A stretch of DNA of 45,439 bases from an uncultured Bacteroides sp. Lineage in GTDB: Bacteria; Bacteroidota; Bacteroidia; Bacteroidales; Bacteroidaceae. The notes under the pieces are model-generated. The model was not told the DNA's origin and searched no databases. It saw only the letters and a program-made list of their open reading frames with translations. Positions 7,850 through 15,400 of the stretch are shown here, piece by piece; within the stretch, counting starts at the first letter, position 1; each line of letters begins with the position of its first letter. The stretch lies in assembly GCA_900551445.1 (NCBI GenBank), contig URWA01000026.1, forward strand, positions 1 to 45,439, written 5' to 3'. The position numbers and the translations under genes were made by a program.

Positions 7850-9835
7850 TTAGATTGGTTTATATTCTACAAAAGCTTCCATGGCTTCATAACAAGCCAG
7901 TCCTAAGTGGTCGTAAAGTGAGGCGGTTCCGCGGTTGCGGTCTTCACTTCTCTGCCAGAACAGACGTTCGTCGTTGCCCAGGAACGGAGCACTTTCCATC
8001 TGCGACTGATGTTTCAGGATGGAGTTACGTTTTGCACGAAGTTCTTCCGGACTCAACGGCACGGCCATTTCGATGTTCTCGATTTCCCATTCAGCCCATG
8101 CACCACGGTACATCCAGATGCGGCAGTCTTTCAGCCATTCAGCTCCGGCATTCTTTTCTTCGTCGATAGCGGCGAACACGGCATCCGTACATACACGGTG
8201 AGTTCCGTGCGGGTCGGCCAAGTCGCCGGCTACGTAAATCTGGTGAGGTTTCACTTCACGAAGCAGGTTCAGTACGATTTCCACGTCGGCTTCACTGATA
8301 GGATTCTTTTCAATCTTTCCAGTTTCATAGAACGGAAGATCCAGGAAGTGGCAGCGGTTGAGTGGGATATGGTTGAATGTACAAGCTGTACGGGCTTCTC
8401 CACGACGGATAAGACCTTTGATGGTCAGGATGTCGCGTGTATCCATCTGGCCCTCCTTCTTGGTAGAGAAGAACTGCTTGATTTCAGCGTATTTGTCGCA
8501 GATGACCTTGTCTTCACTGTTTTCAAACAGCTGGTTGAAGCCGTTGATGAAGTGCATGAAGCGTACCACTTCTTCATCGCCTACGGCAATGTTGCCAGAG
8601 GTTTCGTAAGCTACGTGTACTTCATGGCCTTGCTGTACGAGACGGCGCAAGGTACCTCCCATGGAAATCACGTCGTCATCCGGATGCGGAGAGAATACCA
8701 CCACCCGTTTCGGGAAAGGTTTAGCACGTTCCGGGCGGTACGTATCGTCTGCATTCGGCTTTCCGCCCGGCCATCCGGTAATGGTATGCTGCAGGTCGTT
8801 GAACACTTTGATGTTGGCATTGTAGGCAGAGCCGTAGAGTGCCAGCAGTTCGCTCAAGCCGTTTTCATTGTAGTCCTTGTTGGTCAGCTTCAGAATCGGT
8901 TTGTTGAGTGTGGTACACAACCATACAATCGCACTTCTCACCAGCTTGTCGTTCCATTCGCAACTGGTTACCAGCCACGGACGCTGGATACGCGTCAGGT
9001 GGGCAGCTGCAGCCAAGTCGATGCAGACGGAGGTATTGGCATGAAGTTGCAGGTAAGAAGCCGGTAATGTATCGCTCACCTTATCCTCCACCGCACTTCG
9101 GATGATGTCGGCTTTGTCTTCGCCCCATGCCAGCAAATATACTTTGCGGGCATTCAGGATGGTATTGATTCCCATGGTAATGGAGCATGGAGGCAGGTTG
9201 TCTACTCCGATGTTGTGTGCGGCTTCCGAACGGGAGGTCGCATCAATCAAAATCAGACGGGTAGTTGAGCTGGCATGTGAACCCGGTTCGTTCATACCGA
9301 TATTTCCTTCCCGGCCTACTCCCATGATGACGATGTCGATGCCGCCGAAAGTCTGGATACGCTGTTCGTACAAACGGCAGTGTTCCGTAATGGCTTCCTG
9401 AGGAATCGTTCCGTCCATGGTGAAGATATTCTGGCGGTCGATATCTATCTGAGAAAGGAAAAGTTTGTTCAAGTGGTTGAAACTGCTACCGGCACCTTCC
9501 GTCAACGGATAATATTCATACAGGTTGAAGAATACCACGTTGCGGAAGCTGACGCCTTCATCTTTGTGTTTCCGAATCAATTCGGCAAAGAGCGGGCGTA
9601 AGGAAGCGCCTGTACCTACTGCAATGGTACAGAATTTTCCCTCGCGTTGTCTGTCCTGTATTTTGGCTACGATTTCATTGGCAATCTGTACCACTCCTTC
9701 ATCAATGGTTTCAAAGATGTTGGTGGGTATTTTTTCGAGTCGTGTCAGTACAGAACGTTCCACCGCATTTTCCGGGCGGTAGTATCTGGGAGATACACGG
9801 TTCAGTGAGATTTGAGAGCTTAGGTTTGTTCTCAT
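7850..9835 (-). CDS. Fused NagB-like (degenerate) and PIG-L/LmbE deacetylase protein
   Basis: This 661-residue protein combines two families. Residues about 30-300 are NagB-like, but catalytic positions of true NagB are replaced: Asp72 becomes Tyr106 (NLYEYY), Asp141 becomes Glu176 and His143 becomes Asn178 (GREGNIGMNEP); only the Glu148 equivalent (Glu183) remains. Residues about 370-640 form a PIG-L/LmbE zinc deacetylase with SPHPDDD (His384, Asp386, Asp387) and PHGTHR (His543, His546). That half looks active and probably removes an N-acetyl group from a GlcNAc-type substrate. The gene starts 11 nt after nagB and shares its promoter. No nagA is visible nearby, so it could supply GlcN-6-P to NagB, with the dead NagB half binding sugar phosphate as a sensor or scaffold. 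That role is inference. Confidence 0.85.
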   Translation of the reverse strand: MRTNLSSQISLNRVSPRYYRPENAVERSVLTRLEKIPTNIFETIDEGVVQIANEIVAKIQDRQREGKFCTIAVGTGASLRPLFAELIRKHKDEGVSFRNVVFFNLYEYYPLTEGAGSSFNHLNKLFLSQIDIDRQNIFTMDGTIPQEAITEHCRLYEQRIQTFGGIDIVIMGVGREGNIGMNEPGSHASSTTRLILIDATSRSEAAHNIGVDNLPPCSITMGINTILNARKVYLLAWGEDKADIIRSAVEDKVSDTLPASYLQLHANTSVCIDLAAAAHLTRIQRPWLVTSCEWNDKLVRSAIVWLCTTLNKPILKLTNKDYNENGLSELLALYGSAYNANIKVFNDLQHTITGWPGGKPNADDTYRPERAKPFPKRVVVFSPHPDDDVISMGGTLRRLVQQGHEVHVAYETSGNIAVGDEEVVRFMHFINGFNQLFENSEDKVICDKYAEIKQFFSTKKEGQMDTRDILTIKGLIRRGEARTACTFNHIPLNRCHFLDLPFYETGKIEKNPISEADVEIVLNLLREVKPHQIYVAGDLADPHGTHRVCTDAVFAAIDEEKNAGAEWLKDCRIWMYRGAWAEWEIENIEMAVPLSPEELRAKRNSILKHQSQMESAPFLGNDERLFWQRSEDRNRGTASLYDHLGLACYEAMEAFVEYKPI

Positions 9836-9846
9836 AAATTAGCAAA

Positions 9847-10638
9847 TTAAAGATTGTTCTTTTCGATATCTTTGAAGTACTTGTAGGTGCCGACTTTCAG
9901 TTCGTCCGTAGCAGCTTCATCGCATACGATGATACCGTGCTGGTGCATCTGGAGTGCGCTGATGGTCCACATCTGTGTGATACCGCCTTCTACTGCATGC
10001 TGCAAAGCGCGGGCCTTGTTGTGTCCGTTGCAGATAATCAGCACTTCTTTGGCAGAAAGTACGGTACCTACTCCTACAGTCAGTGCTGTTTTAGGCACTT
10101 TGTTCACATCGTTTTCAAAGAAACGAGAGTTGGCAATGATGGTGTCGGTAGTCAGTGTCTTCACGCGAGTACGTGAGCTCAATGAAGAGCCCGGTTCGTT
10201 GAATGCGATGTGACCGTCGGGACCGATACCTCCCAGGAACAGGTCGATACCACCGAATTTCTCAATTTCCTTTTCATAGTTGGCACATTCTGCTTCCAAA
10301 TCGGCTGCATTACCGTTCAGGATATGGATGTTTTCCTTGCAGATGTCAATGTGGTTGAAGAAATTGTTGAACATGAATGAGTGGTAGCTTTCCGGGTGAG
10401 ATTCTGGAAGTCCAACATATTCGTCCATGTTGAAAGTCACTACATTCTTAAAAGATACAACTCCTTTTTTATTCAATTCAATCAGAGCTTTATACATCCC
10501 CAGTGGAGATGAACCGGTAGGGAGACCCAATACAAATGGTTTTTCTTTTGTAGGGTTAGCTGCGTTGATTTTCTTTGCTACATAATTTGCTGCCCAGTTG
10601 GACAGAGCGCTGTAATCAGGTTCAATGATTAGTCTCAT
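9847..10638 (-). CDS. nagB: Glucosamine-6-phosphate deaminase
   Basis: The 263-residue enzyme converts glucosamine-6-phosphate to fructose-6-phosphate and ammonia, feeding amino sugars into glycolysis. All catalytic positions match the Escherichia coli numbering: Asp72 in FNMDEYVG, and Asp141, His143 and Glu148 in GPDGHIAFNEP. The phosphate loop LGLPTGSSPLG lies near residue 40. It is the first gene of a two-gene leftward operon with the fused deacetylase, and is divergent from a ROK regulator gene with a shared 175-bp promoter region, so control by that regulator is likely. pgi, which acts on the product, lies 2.3 kb away. Confidence 0.96.
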   Translation of the reverse strand: MRLIIEPDYSALSNWAANYVAKKINAANPTKEKPFVLGLPTGSSPLGMYKALIELNKKGVVSFKNVVTFNMDEYVGLPESHPESYHSFMFNNFFNHIDICKENIHILNGNAADLEAECANYEKEIEKFGGIDLFLGGIGPDGHIAFNEPGSSLSSRTRVKTLTTDTIIANSRFFENDVNKVPKTALTVGVGTVLSAKEVLIICNGHNKARALQHAVEGGITQMWTISALQMHQHGIIVCDEAATDELKVGTYKYFKDIEKNNL

Positions 10639-10702
10639 GATGGTTAGAATTTTGAATATTGAAATTAATTAATTGTTCTCTTCGAAAATTAGCTTGCTTC
10701 TG

Positions 10703-10734
10703 CAAATATATCAAAGCTTACTCAGAATGTCAAA
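10703..10734 (-). promoter_or_regulatory. nagB promoter
   Basis: On the leftward strand TTTG (plus-strand CAAA 10731-10734) is followed after 20 nt by TATATTTG (plus-strand 10703-10710), a textbook Bacteroidota -33/-7 pair. The start site would lie about 60 nt before the nagB ATG. Confidence 0.8.
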
Positions 10735-10755
10735 TAAAAAAATAGATTTTTTATG

Positions 10756-10793
10756 CTTGACTTTTTAAAGAAAAATTCTACATTTGTAAATGT
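10756..10793 (+). promoter_or_regulatory. ROK gene promoter with overlapping dyad operator
   Basis: CTTG (10756-10759) and TACATTTG (10779-10786) are 19 nt apart and form the promoter. A perfect dyad ACATTT-GT-AAATGT (10780-10793) overlaps the -7 element and likely start site, a good place for autorepression. Confidence 0.65.
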
Positions 10794-10813
10794 TTCTATA
10801 AAAAATAACGAAT

Positions 10814-12019
10814 ATGGGTCAGACTCTATTGACAAACATACAGAAAGGCGTTAAAAGTGCATTGGTAAAACAGCGTATCATTACGCATTTGATTTATGCA
10901 GGCAGCACCACAATTACAGATTTGTCTAAATCAATGGGGCTAAGCGTTCCTACCGTGACAAAATTTGTGGATGAAATGTGCAGAGAAGGATATGTGAACG
11001 ATTGTGGAAAACTGGAGACCAGTGGGGGACGTCATCCCAGTTTATATGGATTGAATTCAGATTCTGCTTATTTTATAGGAGTGGCGTTGGCGGTGCAGTC
11101 GTTAAGTTTAGGTGCCATTAATTTTAAGGGAGATGTGTTGCAGACAAAGATGGAGATTCCGTTTAAACTGGAAAATACACCGGAATGTCTGGAGCGTATT
11201 TGCCGGGAGATTGAAATCTTTATCGATGAACTTCCTTGTGACAAGTCGAAGATATTGAATATTTGTATTGGTATGACCGGACGTGTCAATCCGGAAACAG
11301 GATGTAGCTATACACACTTGACATTTGGTGATAAACCGTTGGCTCAGATGTTTACCGACAGACTGGGGATTAATGTCTGCATTGACAATGACAGCCGGGC
11401 CATGGCGTATGGAGAATATATCACGCGTCCGGAAAAGTGTCCGAAAAACCTCATATTTATCAATGTGAACTGGGGACTGGGCTTGGCCATTATCATTGAT
11501 GGTAAACTGTATTCCGGAATGTCTGGATTTGCCGGTGAATTCGGCCATAACTATGGATATGACAACCAGCAGATTTGTTATTGCGGAAAGAAAGGATGTA
11601 TCGAGACGGAAGTCTCCTGTTCTGCATTATACCGTAAGTTCATTGCCCGTCTTCGCCAGGGAGAAAATTCCATCCTGCTGAAAGAGAAGGCCATCGATGA
11701 CATTACGCTGGCCGATATTATTTCGGCTGTACGTCGGGAAGACGTGTTGGCTATCGAGCTGGTGGAAGAAATCGGAGCCAAGTTGGGACGTCATATCGGT
11801 GACTTGATTAATGTATTCAATCCGGAGCAAGTGATTATTGGAGGTGAATTTTCAAAAGTGGGAGAATACCTGCTTCCTCCGGTTATCTCAGCTGTCCGTA
11901 AATATACGCTGAATCTGATGTATAAGGATTCAGACATCGTCTTGTCTGAATTGAAGGAGAAGGCTAATGTGATAGGTTCTTCTTTATTGTCACGAAGCAA
12001 ATTGTTTGCCTTGGAATAA
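10814..12019 (+). CDS. ROK-family transcriptional regulator (NagC-like)
   Basis: The 401-residue protein has an N-terminal winged helix-turn-helix (about residues 20-80; ITDLSKSMGLSVPTVTKFV) and a C-terminal ROK sugar-kinase-like domain. The ROK zinc motif is present as CYCGKKGCIE (Cys255, Cys257, Cys262), and GEFGHNYG supplies the nearby His. Regulators of this class bind a sugar or sugar phosphate and release DNA. Divergence from nagB points to amino-sugar control, with GlcNAc-6-P or GlcN-6-P as a likely effector (inference). A dyad over its own promoter suggests self-control. A kinase role is unlikely because of the DNA-binding domain. Confidence 0.9.
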   Translation: MGQTLLTNIQKGVKSALVKQRIITHLIYAGSTTITDLSKSMGLSVPTVTKFVDEMCREGYVNDCGKLETSGGRHPSLYGLNSDSAYFIGVALAVQSLSLGAINFKGDVLQTKMEIPFKLENTPECLERICREIEIFIDELPCDKSKILNICIGMTGRVNPETGCSYTHLTFGDKPLAQMFTDRLGINVCIDNDSRAMAYGEYITRPEKCPKNLIFINVNWGLGLAIIIDGKLYSGMSGFAGEFGHNYGYDNQQICYCGKKGCIETEVSCSALYRKFIARLRQGENSILLKEKAIDDITLADIISAVRREDVLAIELVEEIGAKLGRHIGDLINVFNPEQVIIGGEFSKVGEYLLPPVISAVRKYTLNLMYKDSDIVLSELKEKANVIGSSLLSRSKLFALE

Positions 12020-12045
12020 CGATCCTTTTTTAGAGATAAAATAAG

Positions 12046-12099
12046 AATCCACAGAAAGAGTTGTGCAAATACCGTAGGCTCTTTCGGTGGATTTTTTGT
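12046..12099. terminator. Bidirectional terminator between the ROK and HAD genes
   Basis: AATCCACAGAAAGAG (12046-12060) pairs with CTCTTTCGGTGGATT (12079-12093) with one mismatch, followed by T's on the plus strand. It sits between convergent genes. Confidence 0.75.
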
Positions 12100-12839
12100 T
12101 ATAAAGAAGTGGTTTGCAGACACTGGTAAAAAGATTCCCAGTTTTCATTGAAAGCTTGCATGGAAGGAAAAAGCAGGTTTGCTCCTTCTTGCAAGAGTAC
12201 CTTGTCCGGAAGCGGTCCGGTATTCAGGGCAACTGTAAAGATTCCGGCGGCTACTCCAGCCCGTACGCCGAGCGGGGCATTTTCGATGACAATCGCTTCA
12301 TCAGCTTTGATTCCAGCCTTCTGTAAAGCCATCAGGTAGGGTTCCGGATTGGGTTTCCCGTATTTTACGTCGAAAGCCGTGACCATCAGTTCGCGGTGAA
12401 AGATGTCTGGAAAGTAATGGTTCAGTTTGTCCAACAAGGAATGTTGTCCGGAACCGGTGACTACCATGGGGATGAGGCCGGCAGCCTTTATCTTTTTCAA
12501 TACTTCGAGTGCACCGGGCATGGGAGCCGCTTTGGGGAGGCTGTTGAACAAGTCGCTCTTGGTCTGATAGATTTTCTTGATTTCTTCTTCAGAAGCCTCG
12601 TAGCCTCTTTCTCGTTGGCTGACAATGTTGATGGTGGAAGCTCCTGTACGGCCTTCGTGAAGATAGGCTTCCTCCGGACTCAGGCTCATTCCATATTGTT
12701 TCATGGCTTCATGCCAGGCACGGGCATGGTTCTTCATGGAGTCGAACAGCACGCCGTCCATGTCGAACAATACCGCTTTCAAATCGATGTGTGTATAAGA
12801 ATGTGTGGTGAGATATTGATGGATATTTTGTTGAAACAT
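12099..12839 (-). CDS. HAD-superfamily sugar-phosphate phosphatase or beta-phosphoglucomutase-like
   Basis: The 246-residue cytoplasmic protein has HAD motif I in LFDMDGVLFDS (Asp26 nucleophile, Asp28), motif II in VVTGSG, the motif III Lys in YGKPNPEPY, and motif IV in VIENAPLGVRAG. The helical cap after motif I places it in the beta-phosphoglucomutase/phosphatase group. The family acts on hexose phosphates or other small phosphoesters; the substrate cannot be fixed from sequence. The ATG at 12839 leaves a 23-residue N-terminal extension before the Rossmann core, and no better internal ATG is seen before motif I. It lies downstream of pgi across a strong inverted repeat, so it may have its own promoter. 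Confidence 0.87.
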   Translation of the reverse strand: MFQQNIHQYLTTHSYTHIDLKAVLFDMDGVLFDSMKNHARAWHEAMKQYGMSLSPEEAYLHEGRTGASTINIVSQRERGYEASEEEIKKIYQTKSDLFNSLPKAAPMPGALEVLKKIKAAGLIPMVVTGSGQHSLLDKLNHYFPDIFHRELMVTAFDVKYGKPNPEPYLMALQKAGIKADEAIVIENAPLGVRAGVAAGIFTVALNTGPLPDKVLLQEGANLLFPSMQAFNENWESFYQCLQTTSL

Positions 12840-12861
12840 GATGATACTTTTTTACAATATT

Positions 12862-12936
12862 CAGGCACGCATTACATGAATTCCTTTCCGCTGTTCTGTC
12901 ACATCGGAAGGGTGCTTTTCATGTAATTCGTGCCTG
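12862..12936. repeat. Long nested inverted repeat between pgi and the HAD gene
   Basis: The arm 12862-12880 (19 bp, starting CAGGCACG) pairs with 12918-12936 with one mismatch. Inside, CCTTTCCG (12883-12890) pairs with CGGAAGGG (12905-12912). No T run follows directly on either strand, so this is not a simple terminator. Confidence 0.75.
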
Positions 12937-12942
12937 TAAACT

Positions 12943-12972
12943 AAAAAAACGGAGTTATGTCTCGTTTTTTAT
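12943..12972 (-). terminator. Possible pgi terminator
   Basis: Read leftward, a short CGAG/CTCCG stem with A/T-rich flanks is followed by seven T's. It overlaps the pgi stop codon. The stem is short, so support is modest. Confidence 0.45.
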
Positions 12973-14318
12973 TTCTTCAGACGGGCCTGGATAGCTTCAG
13001 ATTCTTTTTCGTATCCCGGTTTGTTCAGAAGGGCAAACATGTTTTTCTTGTATGCTTCTACACCCGGCTGGTTGAACGGATTGACTTCAAGCAGATAACC
13101 GCTGATACCGCAGGCTTTTTCGAAGAAGTAGATAAGTTGTCCCAGGTAGTATTCGTTCAATGAAGGAACGCTGACACGCAGGTTAGGAACGCCTCCGTCC
13201 ACGTGGGCAAGCTGTGTACCCAGTTCAGCCATCTTGTTGACTTCATCGATACGTTTTCCGGCCAGGAAGTTCAAGCCATCCAAGTTTTCTTCATCGCTCG
13301 GGAAGTGGAGTTCGTGGTTCGGAGTCTCGATAGAAACGACCGTTTCGAAGATGGTACGTTCACCCTGCTGAATCCATTGTCCCATAGAGTGCAGGTCGGT
13401 AGAGAAGTCTACAGAGCTAGGATAGATACCTTTGTGGTCTTTTCCTTCTGATTCACCGTACAGTTGTTTCCACCATTCCATGAAGTAGTGCAGTTTCGGC
13501 TGGAAGTTAACCAGAATTTCAATTTTCTTTCCGCTCTGGTACAATTCGTTACGAGTAGCAGCATACAAAGCGGCCGGGTTTTCGTACATATTTTCGTTGG
13601 CGCATACTTTTTCCATTTCACATGCACCGGCTACCAGCTGGTCGATGTCGATACCTGCTACGGCAATCGGAAGCAGACCTACCGGAGTCAGTACTGAAAA
13701 ACGTCCACCTACATTGTCAGGAATGATGAATGATTTGTAACCTTCCTTGTCGGCTGTGACGCGGGCTGCACCTTTCTTCGCATCTGTTACAGCTACGATG
13801 ACTTTGCGGGCCATATCCTTGCCTCTCTGGTCTTCGCACTGTTTTTTCAACAGACGGAAAGCCAAAGCAGTTTCTGTAGTAGTTCCAGATTTAGATATGT
13901 TGATGACACCGAATTTTTTATCTTTCAGGAATTCAGTCAATTCAAACAGATAATCTTCGCTGATGTTATGTCCGGCAAAAATAATAGTCGGTTGTCCGGC
14001 TTTCTTTTCTTGCAGCCAGGCAAAGCTGTTTGACATGGCTTCAATGACGGCACGTGCACCCAGGTAGCTACCTCCGATACCTGCTACAACCACTACCTCG
14101 CAGTTCTCACGGAGAATCTGTGCAGTAGCTTTCAGGTCGTTCAAATGTGCAGTTGTAATGGAAGATGGCAAATGCAACCAACCCAAAAAGTCATTTCCCA
14201 AGCCTGTACCTTTTTCCAGTGTTTCCATACAAGCTTTTACTTTCGGTTCATAAGAAGCCAATTTTTCTTTGGAGATGAAGTCCAAAGTTTTTTCCACGTT
14301 TAGTTTAATATTTTCCAT
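12969..14318 (-). CDS. pgi: Glucose-6-phosphate isomerase
   Basis: The 449-residue enzyme interconverts glucose-6-phosphate and fructose-6-phosphate. Its length matches the short bacterial form. Visible signatures are GIGGSYLGARA (about 80-90), NISKSGTTTET (140-150, phosphate binding) and GESEGKDHKGIYP near the catalytic region. It starts 14 nt after gpsA and is very likely co-transcribed with it. Its product pool is also fed by NagB in the neighbouring locus. Confidence 0.96.
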   Translation of the reverse strand: MENIKLNVEKTLDFISKEKLASYEPKVKACMETLEKGTGLGNDFLGWLHLPSSITTAHLNDLKATAQILRENCEVVVVAGIGGSYLGARAVIEAMSNSFAWLQEKKAGQPTIIFAGHNISEDYLFELTEFLKDKKFGVINISKSGTTTETALAFRLLKKQCEDQRGKDMARKVIVAVTDAKKGAARVTADKEGYKSFIIPDNVGGRFSVLTPVGLLPIAVAGIDIDQLVAGACEMEKVCANENMYENPAALYAATRNELYQSGKKIEILVNFQPKLHYFMEWWKQLYGESEGKDHKGIYPSSVDFSTDLHSMGQWIQQGERTIFETVVSIETPNHELHFPSDEENLDGLNFLAGKRIDEVNKMAELGTQLAHVDGGVPNLRVSVPSLNEYYLGQLIYFFEKACGISGYLLEVNPFNQPGVEAYKKNMFALLNKPGYEKESEAIQARLKK

Positions 14319-14332
14319 AACTGTTTTTGAGT

Positions 14333-15328
14333 TTATCTAAATGAATCAGTTAATAATTTAATTTCAATCATTGGAGATATCCGCTCATAAAGGATATTGT
14401 AGACGGCATCTACAATCGGCATGTTTACGTGCAGGTGTTTGTTCAGCTCCTTGATGCATTTGGTTCCATAATAACCTTCTGCAATCATTTCCATTTCAAT
14501 CTGTGCGCTTTTCACAGAGTATCCTTTCCCGATCATGGTTCCGAATACGCGGTTACGGCTGAAATTAGAATAGGATGTCACGAGCAGGTCACCCAAGTAG
14601 GCCGAATCGTTTGTGCAGCGGTTAACCGGATGTACGGTATCCAGAAAACGGTTCATTTCCTGTAAGGCATTGGAGACCAGTACAGCCTGGAAATTGTCTC
14701 CATATTTCAGACCACTGCAAATGCCGGCTGCAATGGCATATACGTTTTTCAAGACGGAAGCATATTCAATGCCGGCCACGTCTGTATTGACAGAAGTCTT
14801 GATATAATGTCCGGCCAGTTGTTTGGCAAACATTTTGGCTTTTTCTATATCCTTGCAGCCTACCGTGAGGTAAGAGAGCCTCTCCAAGGCTACTTCCTCC
14901 GCATGACACGGACCCGCCAATACCGCAATGTTATTTTCGGGTACGTCGTATATCTTATGGAAATAATCGGATACGATCAGGTTCTCGTCTGGAACGATAC
15001 CTTTGATGGCGGTAACGATGAATTTATCCTTCAGTTTGACCTTTAGCTTTTTGAGGTGAGTTTTCAGATAGGGTGAAGGAGTCACGAAAATCAGGGTATC
15101 CGATTCTCTCACTACCTTGTTGATATCTGATGAAAAGTTGATGCATTTCATGTCGAAACGCACACTTGTCAAATAAGCCGGATTATGCCCCAGACGCTTG
15201 AATTCTTCAATTCGGTCGTCACGGCGCATGTACCAGTTTATCGATTCTGCCTGGGTCAATATAATCTTGGCAATAGCTGTGGCCCAGCTTCCTCCCCCCA
15301 TGATTGCTATTTTTCCGGGTAATTTCAT
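14333..15328 (-). CDS. gpsA: Glycerol-3-phosphate dehydrogenase [NAD(P)+]
   Basis: The 331-residue cytoplasmic enzyme reduces dihydroxyacetone phosphate to sn-glycerol-3-phosphate for phospholipid synthesis. The N-terminal dinucleotide-binding turn reads IMGGGSWATAIAKI. FVTPSPYLK, AIKGIVPDE and AGPCHAEEVALE follow in family order. The catalytic lysine lies in ASVLKNVYAIAAGICSGL. It lies between lysS (72-nt gap containing a hairpin) and pgi (14-nt gap). The coupling with pgi places it at a branch of glycolysis. Confidence 0.95.
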   Translation of the reverse strand: MKLPGKIAIMGGGSWATAIAKIILTQAESINWYMRRDDRIEEFKRLGHNPAYLTSVRFDMKCINFSSDINKVVRESDTLIFVTPSPYLKTHLKKLKVKLKDKFIVTAIKGIVPDENLIVSDYFHKIYDVPENNIAVLAGPCHAEEVALERLSYLTVGCKDIEKAKMFAKQLAGHYIKTSVNTDVAGIEYASVLKNVYAIAAGICSGLKYGDNFQAVLVSNALQEMNRFLDTVHPVNRCTNDSAYLGDLLVTSYSNFSRNRVFGTMIGKGYSVKSAQIEMEMIAEGYYGTKCIKELNKHLHVNMPIVDAVYNILYERISPMIEIKLLTDSFR

Positions 15329-15340
15329 ACTTTTATATTT

Positions 15341-15389
15341 AATGAAAAACAGATATGAAGGGCAAGGAAATTTCTTTGCCCTTCATATC
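15341..15389 (-). terminator. Terminator after lysS
   Basis: GATATGAAGGGCAA (15352-15365) pairs perfectly with TTGCCCTTCATATC (15376-15389). Read leftward it is followed by TGTTTTTC. It separates lysS from gpsA, perhaps incompletely. Confidence 0.75.
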
Positions 15390-15400
15390 CTTTTATTCAT

